This document shows, piece by piece, positions 27,843 through 37,900 of a stretch of DNA of 64,000 nt. The notes under the pieces are model-generated. The model saw nothing but the letters and a program-made list of their open reading frames with translations, had not been told where the DNA came from and ran no database searches. The DNA is from an uncultured Clostridia bacterium (GTDB taxonomy: Bacteria > Bacillota > Clostridia > TANB77 > CAG-508), in assembly GCA_934154445.1 (NCBI GenBank), contig CAKPGC010000004.1:33942-97941 (forward strand). Reading direction: 5' to 3'. Position 1 is the stretch's first letter, and each line of letters starts with the position of its first letter. A program made the translations under genes and the position numbers.

Positions 27843-29102
27843 TTATTCTTTTATTCTTTCTATATTAGCACCTATTTTTCTGAATTTTTCTTCTATATTT
27901 TCATAACCTCTATCAATATGTTCTAGATTATATACTTCTGTAGTTCCATTTGCAGATACTCCAGCAACAATTAGGGCAGCACCGGCTCTTAAATCTGTTG
28001 AATATACAGGGGCACCAAATAATTCGTCAACACCTTCAAATATGGCTGATTTCCCTTGGGCTGTTATTTTTGCACCCATTTTATTTAATTCAGCAGTGTA
28101 TTGGAATCTTGATTCCCAGATACTTTCGTTTATAATACTTGTTCCATTTGCGGTAGCTAGAACGACTCCCATTTGAGGTTGTAAGTCTGTTGGAAATCCT
28201 GGGTAAGGTAATGTCTTAATAATAGCTTTATTTGGTCTTTTACTATACCAAACTCTGATACTATCACCATAGTCTTCTACATTACCACCAATTTCTAGTA
28301 TTTTTGCTGTTATACACTCTAAATGTTTTGTAATACAATTTTTTATTAATAAATCACCCTTAGAAGCTATTGCTGCTAACATAAAGGTACCTGCTTCTAT
28401 TTGATCTGGAACAACAGAATATGTGCAATCTCCGTGTAATTTTTCTACGCCATTAATTTTTATAACGTCTGTTCCGGCTCCTCTTATGTCTGCTCCCATT
28501 GTATTTAAAAAGTTTGCAACATCAACAATATGAGGTTCTTTTGCAGCATTATCTATAATGGTTGTCCCTTTTGCTAAAACGGCAGCTAACATTACATTTA
28601 TAGTAGCTCCAACAGAAACAACGTCCATATAGATAGAATTTCCTGTTAGGCATTTTGCCTTTGCTGAGATTGTACCTTTACCAACTTCAACAGTTGCACC
28701 TAATAATTCAAAACCTTTAATGTGTTGGTCAATAGGCCTAGCACCTAGTTTGCATCCACCTGGCATACCAACTTCTATTTCGCCAGTTCTACCTAACATT
28801 GCTCCAATAAGATAATAAGATGCTCTAAATTTACTTGTTAAATCTAAAGGTGCTTGATTTGTATTTATATTTCTGGTATCTATGGTAATTTCATTAGAAG
28901 TGTTCCAAACTATTTTGGCTCCCATTTCTTCTAATATTTTGCATAAAATTTGTACATCACTTATGTTAGGAAGATTATTTATTGTACAAACTCCATCTAT
29001 TAATAATGTAGCTGGCAAAATTGCTACAGCTGCATTTTTTGCTCCATTTATTTCTACTTCACCTTTTAAAGGTGTTGGTCCTGTTATTACTAATTTTTCC
29101 AA
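27843..29102 (-). CDS. murA: UDP-N-acetylglucosamine 1-carboxyvinyltransferase
   Basis: 419 residues. ITGPTPLKGEVEINGAKNA binds UDP-GlcNAc, and the catalytic loop PGGCKLGARPID carries Cys117, the residue attacked by fosfomycin. PGFPTDLQPQMGV is also conserved. MurA makes the first committed precursor of peptidoglycan from UDP-GlcNAc and PEP in the cytoplasm. The in-frame ATG at 29117 overlaps the RBS GGGAGG, so the TTG at 29102 is the likely start. Confidence 0.95.
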   Translation of the reverse strand: MEKLVITGPTPLKGEVEINGAKNAAVAILPATLLIDGVCTINNLPNISDVQILCKILEEMGAKIVWNTSNEITIDTRNINTNQAPLDLTSKFRASYYLIGAMLGRTGEIEVGMPGGCKLGARPIDQHIKGFELLGATVEVGKGTISAKAKCLTGNSIYMDVVSVGATINVMLAAVLAKGTTIIDNAAKEPHIVDVANFLNTMGADIRGAGTDVIKINGVEKLHGDCTYSVVPDQIEAGTFMLAAIASKGDLLIKNCITKHLECITAKILEIGGNVEDYGDSIRVWYSKRPNKAIIKTLPYPGFPTDLQPQMGVVLATANGTSIINESIWESRFQYTAELNKMGAKITAQGKSAIFEGVDELFGAPVYSTDLRAGAALIVAGVSANGTTEVYNLEHIDRGYENIEEKFRKIGANIERIKE

Positions 29103-29184
29103 TTGAATTCCTCCCATAGTATATAATTTGTCCTTTTAAAATATACCATAAAGGGTGAAGTATTGCAAGAGTTTTAACTCTTTA

Positions 29185-29850
29185 TTAATTTTTTGCTGTT
29201 GTTAAAATATTATTTGTAAATAATTCTAATAGTTTAAATTTTAACTTTATACCAGGATTAGTGTTATCAGATATTATGGCATATTCTTCATCAGATAAAA
29301 CATTTTGAAGTTCTTCTTTGGACTCATCGGGTACGATTCCAGAAGATATATCTACGAAACAAAGAGAAGGAAACATTACGCACCACCAATTTCGTCCTTC
29401 TGCTTTTCCAATTTCTACTTTTAGTGCGTCATAAAAACCAGCAGGAAGAGAAATGTCACCGTAATGCTTTGTTGGAAATTCAAAATTTCCAATTTCTATT
29501 TTTATATCATAAGAAAATCCTTCATTTTTAACTGTTTCTAAAGCAATTTGTTTAAATTCCTCTTGATGTGTAGAAACAATATTTATGGCATCTTCTTTTG
29601 AATTACAATTTTTACAAAGATTATTCATATAATTTAGTAAATTATCTCTTACTTTATATTTTAAAGCTTGATCTTCGTCACTATTACTATTGGCTATTAC
29701 ATGTAATCTAAATACACTGTCACTTATGTCTGAAGAGACAGCATCTACATAAGAAATAGCACATATTGTTGTATATAAAAATAGTAATAAACTTAAAATA
29801 AATAAAATTCCTATTTTGGAATTTTTGAAATTATTTAAAAAATTTTTCAT
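29185..29850 (-). CDS. spoIIR: Stage II sporulation protein R
   Basis: 221 residues with an N-terminal membrane/signal segment (about 12-32), then FRLHVIANSNSDEDQ, LKYKVRD and the C-terminal WWCVMFPSLCFVD, diagnostic of SpoIIR. It is the forespore-made signal that triggers SpoIIGA processing of pro-sigma-E in the mother cell. RBS GGAGGT upstream on the minus strand. murA follows downstream on the same strand. Confidence 0.95.
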   Translation of the reverse strand: MKNFLNNFKNSKIGILFILSLLLFLYTTICAISYVDAVSSDISDSVFRLHVIANSNSDEDQALKYKVRDNLLNYMNNLCKNCNSKEDAINIVSTHQEEFKQIALETVKNEGFSYDIKIEIGNFEFPTKHYGDISLPAGFYDALKVEIGKAEGRNWWCVMFPSLCFVDISSGIVPDESKEELQNVLSDEEYAIISDNTNPGIKLKFKLLELFTNNILTTAKN

Positions 29851-29952
29851 AAATTACCTCCAAAAAACTTTTTTTCTAAAATATTCTTTAAATTAATTAT
29901 TGACAATTTGCATAAAATTATACATGTACTGAAAAAAGTCGAAAAAACTCGA

Positions 29953-29985
29953 TGAAATATTATTGAAATATTACTGAAATATTCT
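29953..29985 (+). repeat. Three 11-bp direct repeats abutting a promoter
   Basis: TGAAATATTAT, TGAAATATTAC and TGAAATATTCT are tandem copies ending at the -35 hexamer of the downstream promoter. The 11-base period equals about one helical turn. Confidence 0.7.
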
Positions 29986-30013
29986 TGACATATAAAAAAA
30001 TAAATGGTAAAAT
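29985..30013 (+). promoter_or_regulatory. Sigma-A promoter of the unknown gene at 30082
   Basis: TTGACA (29985-29990), 17-base spacer, TAAAAT (30008-30013). Divergent from spoIIR. Confidence 0.75.
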
Positions 30014-30081
30014 TTACCAGTATTAAAAATTAAGAATATTCTAAAGAAAAAAGATTTCTTTGTGAAATTGAAAGGATTGAT

Positions 30082-30558
30082 TTGTTAATGGTAAAAAGAG
30101 AGAAAAAACAAGAAAAATTATGTTTATTTTTTGCGAGTGATTATCATTTTGAGATGATAAGCTTACCTTATATTAATGAAAATTTGAAAAAAGACAATAA
30201 TGTTATAATAATGACTGAAAATGATTTAAATGGAACAGTTGATAAACTTTTATCAAGGGTAAACTTAAGTGAAGAAGAAAAAAACAATATATCAAAAATA
30301 GATTGGAAAAATGATGATGTAAATAAATTCAGAGAGATAAAAAGTGTTAATCAAAATGGAAAAGAAACAATAATATTTGTTAAAGGTAAAGAAAATTATA
30401 TTGACAATATTAATAAAAATATAGAAAATTGGATAAGTAAAAATGATACAAAAATAATAGATTGTTATGATATAAATGAAGTTAGTGAGGATGTTAGTAG
30501 TATCGCACAAAATTATAATAAAGTATTATCAACTTCTGGTGTTGAAAAATTATTATAA
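30082..30558 (+). CDS. Conserved-looking protein of unknown function
   Basis: 156-158 residues depending on start: TTG 30082 has RBS AAAGGA at 5 bases, ATG 30088 at 11 bases. Sequence begins with a basic stretch, then KLCLFFASDYHFEMISLPYI and NNVIIMTENDL, which suggest an alpha/beta (Rossmann-like) fold, and ends in an acidic helical part. No signal peptide and no family recognised. It has its own strong promoter preceded by three 11-bp repeats, so it may be specifically regulated. Confidence 0.65.
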   Translation: MLMVKREKKQEKLCLFFASDYHFEMISLPYINENLKKDNNVIIMTENDLNGTVDKLLSRVNLSEEEKNNISKIDWKNDDVNKFREIKSVNQNGKETIIFVKGKENYIDNINKNIENWISKNDTKIIDCYDINEVSEDVSSIAQNYNKVLSTSGVEKLL

Positions 30559-30640
30559 AAATTTATAAAGTACTTGATAATTTTTTAAAAATAGTATATA
30601 AATATACAATATAACAACAAATGTTGAAAGGATGAAAAAT

Positions 30641-31891
30641 ATGGATAATACATTAGAAGAAGTAAAAGATATATTAAAAAAATATAATCAAGAACATTTA
30701 TTAAATGGTTATGAAAATTTAGATGAAAAGAAGAAAAAAGAATTATTAAATCAAATTTTAAATATTGATTTTGAACTAATTAATAGTTTGTATAGTAACA
30801 CTAAAAATCCGGATACAGATAATGACGATCAAATAGAACCAATGGAATATTTAGATAAATATAAGCTATATGATGATTATAAATACTACGAAAACATTGG
30901 AAAACATGCTATAGAGTCAAAAAAACTTGCAGCTGTAACCATGGCTGGTGGACAAGGTACAAGACTTGGACACAATGGACCTAAAGGAACTTATGATATA
31001 GGTTTAGATTCTCATAAATCTTTATTTGAATTATTAAGTGATGGATTAAAAGACGCCGGAAAAAAATATGGTGTTAATATACCATGGTTTATTATGACGA
31101 GTAGAGAAAATAATGAAGAAACACTTGAATTTTTTGAAAAAAATAAATTTTTTGGATATCAAAAAGATAAGAACATTTTCTTCTTTGTTCAAGGTGAATT
31201 ACCAATGGTAGATACAGAAGGAAAAATATTAATTGGAGAAGATGGACTAATAAAACAAGCTGCAGACGGACATGGTGGAATATATGAATCATTAGTAAAA
31301 AGTGGAATGACTGAAAAAATGAGACAATTAGGTATTGAGTGGGTATTTATTGGTGGAGTTGATAATTGCCTTGTAAAAATGGTGGACCCAGTTTTAATGG
31401 GAATTGCTATTGATAAGGGAGTTACGGTTGCATGTAAATCAATAGTTAAAGCAAATCCTCATGAAAAAGTAGGAGTATTTTGCAAAAGAAATGGAAAACC
31501 AAGTGTTATAGAGTACTCAGAAATTACTGATGAAATGGCAGAAGCAACAGATGAAAATGGTGAACTTTTATATGGAGAATCACATATTCTATGTAATTTA
31601 TTTAATATTGAGGCAATAGAAAGAATGGGAAAAACACCATTACCATACCATAGTGCTTTTAAAAAGGCTAAATTTATTGATAAAGATGGAAATTTGGTTG
31701 TACCAACATCTCCAAATGCATATAAATTCGAGGCATTTTTATTTGATGCTTTTGGTGAAGTTGATGATATGGCAATTTTAAGAGTAAAAAGAGAGGAAGA
31801 GTTTGCTCCTGTTAAAAATTCTGATGATGCAGGTGTGGACTGTCCAAGTACTGCTAGAAAATTATATGAGGATTTTCACAATTTAAAATAA
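30641..31891 (+). CDS. UDP-sugar pyrophosphorylase (eukaryotic-type UDPGP/AGX family)
   Basis: 416 residues. AGGQGTRLGHNGPKGTYDIG near residue 100 is the nucleotide-binding loop of the UDPGP family, followed by PWFIMTSRENNE, QGELPMVD, HGGIYESL and GVDNCLVKMVDP, in the order of UDP-GlcNAc/UDP-hexose pyrophosphorylases. It forms a UDP-sugar from UTP and sugar-1-phosphate. The next gene is a phosphohexomutase, giving a sugar-phosphate to UDP-sugar route. Start at 30641 rather than 30632 because the RBS GAAAGGA overlaps the earlier ATG. Exact sugar uncertain. Confidence 0.88.
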   Translation: MDNTLEEVKDILKKYNQEHLLNGYENLDEKKKKELLNQILNIDFELINSLYSNTKNPDTDNDDQIEPMEYLDKYKLYDDYKYYENIGKHAIESKKLAAVTMAGGQGTRLGHNGPKGTYDIGLDSHKSLFELLSDGLKDAGKKYGVNIPWFIMTSRENNEETLEFFEKNKFFGYQKDKNIFFFVQGELPMVDTEGKILIGEDGLIKQAADGHGGIYESLVKSGMTEKMRQLGIEWVFIGGVDNCLVKMVDPVLMGIAIDKGVTVACKSIVKANPHEKVGVFCKRNGKPSVIEYSEITDEMAEATDENGELLYGESHILCNLFNIEAIERMGKTPLPYHSAFKKAKFIDKDGNLVVPTSPNAYKFEAFLFDAFGEVDDMAILRVKREEEFAPVKNSDDAGVDCPSTARKLYEDFHNLK

Positions 31892-31893
31892 AT

Positions 31894-31922
31894 TTATCAG
31901 AAGGGACGCTCCTTTTTGACAA
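31894..31922 (+). repeat. Short intergenic palindrome, copy b
   Basis: Arms TTATCAGAAGG and CCTTTTTGACAA around GACGCT. Located just after the pyrophosphorylase stop codon. Confidence 0.7.
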
Positions 31923-31933
31923 CTTATTAATGA

Positions 31934-31977
31934 GAAGAGTTATATTCAATTACTTATTGAATTTTAACTCTTTTTTA
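31934..31977 (+). terminator. Terminator after UDP-sugar pyrophosphorylase
   Basis: AAGAGTTATATTCAAT pairs with ATTGAATTTTAACTCTT, followed by a T run. Confidence 0.8.
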
Positions 31978-32055
31978 TTAAGGTATAATAAATAATAAAA
32001 AAAATCTTTATTTATTTAAAAATTAGTGTTATTATAATTATACAAAAAAAACAAA

Positions 32056-32084
32056 TTGTCAAAAAGGGGTGTCCTTTCTGACAA
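32056..32084 (+). repeat. Short intergenic palindrome, copy c
   Basis: Arms TTGTCAAAAAGG and CCTTTCTGACAA. It ends seven bases before the RBS of the phosphohexomutase. Its first three bases would otherwise be read as a false TTG start. Confidence 0.75.
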
Positions 32085-32106
32085 GTTTAAGAAAGGAATG
32101 AAATTT

Positions 32107-33837
32107 ATGAATGACTATTTAAAAGAGTATAAAAAATGGTGTGAGAGTTCAGACTTTGATGAAGAAACCAAAAAAGAATTGTTAGAAATTAAGGATGACG
32201 AAAAGGAGATAGAGGATAGATTTTATAAAGAACTAGAATTTGGAACTGCTGGCCTTCGTGGTGTTATCGGTGCAGGTACAAATAGAATGAATAAGTATAC
32301 TGTAGGAAAAGCAACTCAAGGATTAGCAAACTATATTTTAGAACAGGGAACTCAAGATAAAGGGGTTGCAATTAGTTATGATTCAAGAAGAATGTCTAAA
32401 GAGTTTAGTTTACAAACAGCATTAATATTATGTGCTAATGGAATAAAAACATATTTGTTTGAAAATTTAAGACCTGTTCCAGAGTTGTCTTTTGCTGTTA
32501 GAGAATTGAAGTGTACTGCAGGAATAATGATTACAGCAAGTCATAATCCTCCAAAATATAACGGATATAAAGTTTATTGGGATGATGGTTCACAAATAGT
32601 TGCACCAAGAGACAAAGATATAATTGCAAAGGTTAGAGATGTAAAAGAATTTAGTGAAATTAAAGAAATAACAAAAGAAGAAGCAACAAAAAGAGGATTA
32701 CTTAATATAATTGGAACAGAAATGGATGACAAATATATAAATACTTTAAAATCTTTAATAATCAATCCTGAAATAGTAAAAGAGCAAGGCAAATCTTTAA
32801 AAGTTGTTTATACTCCATTACATGGAACAGGAAATACTGTTGCTGAAAGACTATTAAAAGAAATTGGAATACAGAATTTATATGTGGTTCCAGAGCAAAA
32901 AGATCCTGATGGAAATTTTCCAACAGTTGATTACCCAAATCCAGAGGATAAAAAAGCATTTAAATTAGCATTGGAATTGGCTAAAAAAGTTGATGCTGAT
33001 GTTGTTTTAGCTACAGACCCAGATGCTGATAGATTAGGAATATATGCTAAAGATAGCAAAACTGGCGAATATATGACTTATACAGGAAATATGTCTGCTT
33101 TGTTAATTGCAGAATACAGAATTTCTCAAATGAAAGAAAAAGAAATATTACCTAAAAACGGAATGATGATAACAACAGTTGTTTCTTCTAATTTAACACA
33201 AGCCATTGCTAAAGAATATGGGTTAAAATTATATGAAGTTTTAACTGGATTTAAAAATATTGGAGCAATAATGAAAAAAGAAGAAGAACTAGAAAATGGA
33301 CATAAATATGTATTTGGATTTGAAGAAAGTTATGGTTGTTTAATAGGTGATTATGCTAGAGACAAAGATGGAATTGCTGCTGTAATGGCATTGTGTGAAG
33401 CAGCTTGCTACTATAAATCTAAAAATGAAACTTTATGGGATCAGATGAATAACATTTATAAAAAATATGGATATTATAAAGAAACTCAAGTTTCAATCGT
33501 ATTAGAGGGTGCTGAAGGTGCTGAAAAAATACAAGAAATGATGACAAATATGAGAAATACACCGGTTGAAAAGATTGGAAAATATAAAGTTTTAACTTTT
33601 AAAGACATAGATAGAGACTATGTTAAAGATATGGTAACAGGGGAAGAGTCAAAAACAGGACTTCCAAAATCTAATGTATTATATTATGCACTAGAAGATA
33701 ATAGTTGGTGTTGTGTTAGACCTTCTGGTACAGAACCTAAAATAAAATTATATATGGGAGTTAAAGGAGTTTCAGAAGAAGATAGTGATAAGAAATTAGA
33801 GGACTTAAAAAATGCAATGGTTGCAATTGTAAAATAA
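32107..33837 (+). CDS. pgcA: Phosphoglucomutase/phosphomannomutase (PgcA-type)
   Basis: 576 residues. The phosphoserine loop TASHNPPKYNGYKVYW has Ser145; the metal-binding DPDADRLG, the sugar-binding GFEESYG and the phosphate-binding RPSGTEPKIK complete the alpha-D-phosphohexomutase set. It interconverts hexose 6- and 1-phosphates, supplying the upstream pyrophosphorylase product pathway and, probably, the glycolipid glycosyltransferase. The start at 32107 has RBS GAAAGGA at nine bases. Confidence 0.93.
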   Translation: MNDYLKEYKKWCESSDFDEETKKELLEIKDDEKEIEDRFYKELEFGTAGLRGVIGAGTNRMNKYTVGKATQGLANYILEQGTQDKGVAISYDSRRMSKEFSLQTALILCANGIKTYLFENLRPVPELSFAVRELKCTAGIMITASHNPPKYNGYKVYWDDGSQIVAPRDKDIIAKVRDVKEFSEIKEITKEEATKRGLLNIIGTEMDDKYINTLKSLIINPEIVKEQGKSLKVVYTPLHGTGNTVAERLLKEIGIQNLYVVPEQKDPDGNFPTVDYPNPEDKKAFKLALELAKKVDADVVLATDPDADRLGIYAKDSKTGEYMTYTGNMSALLIAEYRISQMKEKEILPKNGMMITTVVSSNLTQAIAKEYGLKLYEVLTGFKNIGAIMKKEEELENGHKYVFGFEESYGCLIGDYARDKDGIAAVMALCEAACYYKSKNETLWDQMNNIYKKYGYYKETQVSIVLEGAEGAEKIQEMMTNMRNTPVEKIGKYKVLTFKDIDRDYVKDMVTGEESKTGLPKSNVLYYALEDNSWCCVRPSGTEPKIKLYMGVKGVSEEDSDKKLEDLKNAMVAIVK

Positions 33838-33867
33838 TATGTATATAAAATAAAAAGATATATAGAA

Positions 33868-33912
33868 TAAAAAACAACTCAAAAAAATATTTATTTTGAG
33901 TTGTTTTTTTTG
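33868..33912. terminator. Bidirectional terminator (pgcA / ttcA)
   Basis: AAAACAACTCAAAA and ATTTTGAGTTGTTTT arms with T runs on both strands. Confidence 0.85.
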
Positions 33913-34635
33913 TTATTTTTTTAAATCAGCTTTTTGCCAGTTTGGCAAGTTTCTTTGTATTGCACCAAATAAATTTGCTCTAATCATAGGAATGTCTTTT
34001 TGCAATGTGAAAATCATTTGTTTCATTGATTCTCTTTTAGAAGTTCCATCCATTGGACAAACTTTAGGCATAACTGATATATTGTTTTTCTTTGCAAATC
34101 TTTTTGTGTCTTTTTCTGGTGTATAAATTAATGGTCTAATTAAAGTAACACCAGATCTATCCATATAGCTTACTGGCGAAAATGTACCAATATTACCAGC
34201 ATATAATAAATTAAGTAAAAAAGTCTCCAATACATCATCTTGATTATGACCTAATGCAATTTTATTACATCCTTCTCTTACAGCTACTGAATTTATAACT
34301 CCTCTTCTTAAATTTGCACATAAAGAGCATGGATTTTTTTCTTTTCTTATATCAAAAACAATTTCTTTAGCATGACTTTTTTCTATAAATAAAGGGATTT
34401 CCAACTTGTCACAAATTTCTTGTAAAAAATCTGTATTAAAAAATTCAAAGCCTGGATCAATGCTTATAGCTATTATATCGAACTTTTTAGGATAAAATAT
34501 TTGTAAATTTTTAAAAGCATACAGCATAGTTATAGAGTCTTTTCCTCCAGATAAACAAATCGCTATCTTGTCATTTTCTTCTATCATATTATATTCTTCT
34601 ATTGCTTTTCTCATATAACTTAATATTTTTTGCAT
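33913..34635 (-). CDS. ttcA: TtcA-like tRNA 2-thiolation PP-loop ATPase
   Basis: 240 residues. The PP-loop ICLSGGKDSITM (about 27-37) and a central CSLC motif (about 103-106) followed by LRRGV match the TtcA/TtuA N-type PP-loop family, which thiolates tRNA (C32 for TtcA) using Fe-S chemistry. A second-half motif GHNQDDVLETFLLNLLYAG is also typical. Family certain; the tRNA position is inferred. Confidence 0.87.
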   Translation of the reverse strand: MQKILSYMRKAIEEYNMIEENDKIAICLSGGKDSITMLYAFKNLQIFYPKKFDIIAISIDPGFEFFNTDFLQEICDKLEIPLFIEKSHAKEIVFDIRKEKNPCSLCANLRRGVINSVAVREGCNKIALGHNQDDVLETFLLNLLYAGNIGTFSPVSYMDRSGVTLIRPLIYTPEKDTKRFAKKNNISVMPKVCPMDGTSKRESMKQMIFTLQKDIPMIRANLFGAIQRNLPNWQKADLKK

Positions 34636-34861
34636 AATAATCCTCCATAAAATTTTATAATTATATTATATCATTTGTTGTCAATAGGTCTCCTTAAAAA
34701 TACTTTATGTAAATTTTTTTGAATGATATAGTAAACAAAAAATAAAAAAACAAAATATAACAAAATTGTAATAAAAACTTAATATTTATACACAAAAATG
34801 CATAAAAAGACCTTCCCTAGTGACTTACAGGACTAAATGCGTAATATGGAAAAAACGTACA

Positions 34862-34890
34862 TTGAAATTTACATTATAACCAAGTAAAAT
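34862..34890 (+). promoter_or_regulatory. Likely sigma-A promoter of the giant adhesin
   Basis: TTGAAA (34862-34867), 17 bases, TAAAAT (34885-34890). The remaining ~220 bases of this gap are AT-rich; I saw no riboswitch or gene in them. Confidence 0.55.
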
Positions 34891-34932
34891 TAGGATAGAG
34901 AGCATTATATATAAATTTAAGGGGGAAATTCC

Positions 34933-37900
34933 ATGAGAGAAAAATTCAAAAAGTTAATATCAATATTTATCATAATGTTAATGTTAATAAACAGTTCGTT
35001 ATTAACGTTAATTTCAACTGCAATAGATGCAATCGAAACAGCTATTGAGGATGGAAGAGTTAATGTAATTGAAAGTGTAAGCATAGAGAAATATGTGAAT
35101 TATAATTTTGAAGAAAAAAAGGGAGTGCTATTAAAGCTTAATGCACAATCTGGAATCGAATACAAAGATGAAGGGGAATATCAACCTTTAAAATCTACAA
35201 CGATTGGTATAAATGTTCCAAAGATAAATGATGAATTCCCAGAAGAAGTACAAGCTAATGCAATTCAAACGATTGCAACAAATGGAGGAAATAAAGATTT
35301 TGAGTATTCATATAACAAAGAAAAAGGAATATTAGTAATACATACAGAGAATATTGAAGATAAAGATGGAAAAATATATTCAGAGTACAATAAAGATGCA
35401 AAAGATATATATGAAATAAATTTATATTATGGTGATAATTGCTATGACGGAGAAAATAAAGAAAAAACATTAGAGATAAAAACTAAAGTATTAGAGAAAA
35501 TTGCAAATAATAATGAAACTACACTAACGAAAGATGGAGAATATAATTTTGATGTAAAAGAAAATATATCAGGTCTTGTATCAAATAATATTGTAACGGC
35601 AGATATATATAATGGATATATAAATTCTAATATTCAAAATGGAACAAATAATGAAACAGTATATGAAGAATATATGAATTTGGAAATGGATTATAAAGAA
35701 ATCGCTGATGAAATTCAATTCAAAACATTGAATAAATTTGTAAACAATAAAAATGAAGAAATAGATACAAATGATATTATTTATAAAAGTTCAGAATTAA
35801 ATAAAAATAACATTATAGATATATTGGGAGAACAAGGATATTTACAAATTTTAAATCAGGCTGGAAAAGTTATATTACAAATAGATAATAATACAGAAGC
35901 AAAAGAAGATGGAACAATAAAAATAGATTATGAAGAAGAAGTAAATGATCTAATAATAAAAACAAGCAAGCCATTAAAAATTGGAAAAATTAACATAAAA
36001 AATATAAAAGCAATTAAATCAACTATGAAGAACTTAGAAAATAACAAGATTAAAGTAGAAGGTACAGTTAATTGCACTAAAAATGTTATACTTACAGAAG
36101 AAAAAGAAAAAGTAGAATCAAAGCAGACTTATAATTATCTTTATGAAAATGTAATTGAAATGAAAAATTCACAAACTAAAATAGATTTAGACATAGATAA
36201 AAAAGAATGGACAAGTAATACACAAAATGAGATTAATTTTACTGCGAAATTGATTGCAAATAATGTAAAATATAATTTGTTTAAAAATCCAATAATAGAT
36301 ATAAAGTTACCAGAAGAAGTTGAAAAAGTTGTTTTAGGAAATGTATCTTTACTAAATAACAATAAATTAGAAATTTTAAAGAGTGAAATTATAAATGAAA
36401 AAAATAATAAAATAATTAGAATTACACTTGTTGGAACTCAAAATGAATATAATTCTAGTGCAATGTTTGATGGAACAGAGATATTAATACCAGCAACAAT
36501 CATATTGAAGAAGGATATAAACAACTGTGATTCTAATGTGGAAATAACATATTCAAATGAGAGCGGAATTGTAAATGATTATATTGCTGAGAAAAATGAA
36601 AGTAAAAAAGTAGATGTAAAGCTAGTAAATCCAATGAGCATTGAAAACACGACTCAACCAATGTCGGTAGAAAATCAAGGGGAGCCAACTTCTACAGAAA
36701 ATGATATTGATTATTCAAAGGTTTCTTTAACTGTTACTCCTAATGTTGGAGGTTCAACATTAAAAGATGGAGATACTGTTTATGAACAAGAAGTTATTGT
36801 ATATTCAGTTCGTGTAAAAAATGATACTGGTAAGGATTTATCTGATTTGAAGTTTTCTGCTAACATACCTGAAGGCACAACTTATATTGAGAAAGAGGAT
36901 GGAACACTAATCTATGAAGGCGGTGGAATTTCAGGAAGAAATGATTTGTTTACATTGAATGAAAATGTAACAGAAGTTTCTAAAATTATAGAAAATTTAA
37001 AAGATGGAGAGGATTATACATTTGAATTTAAGGTTAGAGTTAATGATATTGGAGATCTAGATAGTAAAGACATTATAATAAATGCAAATTTAACTCATAA
37101 TGATACAAATATATTAGATCAAACAGTAAAATTGAAAGCTAATGATGCAAAATTAAAAGTTGAGGTTTATCCTAATGAGCTAGAATTTAGTATTGTTTCT
37201 AATTATATGACAGTTTATACTGTAAACATAACGAATTTAACCGAAAATCCTTTGGAAAGTACATATTTAGAAGTGAAATTGGCGAATGAATATAATTTGG
37301 ACAGTGTGCAATATCCGTTTAATAATTATGAATATGATGAAAATACAAGAGTATTAAGAATACCAATAAGTGGAATTGAAAAAAATGTACAGGTATATAT
37401 TAGAGCTTCTATTGATAATTTTGAAGATAATAAATATGTATATAATACTGGTTTTTGTGCGACAGCAAGAATAGAGAACGATAATGAAAAGGTTTATAGA
37501 TCTAATTATCAAGGAATAACAGTTGAAAAACCACATATCGCAATTAAGCAATCAAGTGAAACTGAAGGAGAAGATTTAAAAGCAGAGCAAACTGTAGAAT
37601 ATAATATTAAAGTAGAAAATCTAAGTGATAAATATACACTAATTAATATTGCTGATAACTTGCCTAATGGACTTATTCCTTTAGAAGCGGTATATGATTC
37701 TTACGTATATGATGAATCAAGTAAAAAGTATGAAAAAAAGACAATAACAAAAGATTTAAGATCAAAGACAGATGGGGAAGATGATTTAAATATACAAACT
37801 TTTATATATGAAAAAGAAATTTTAAATGTTCGTATAACTGCAAAAGTGGCGATACTAGATGAAATTTTAGAAATTGAAAATGTAGCAACAATTACTGGAA

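Noticed and set aside
34640..34932. Riboswitch (for example c-di-GMP type) upstream of the adhesin
   Set aside because: I could not find the conserved core of any riboswitch family; only a promoter is supported.
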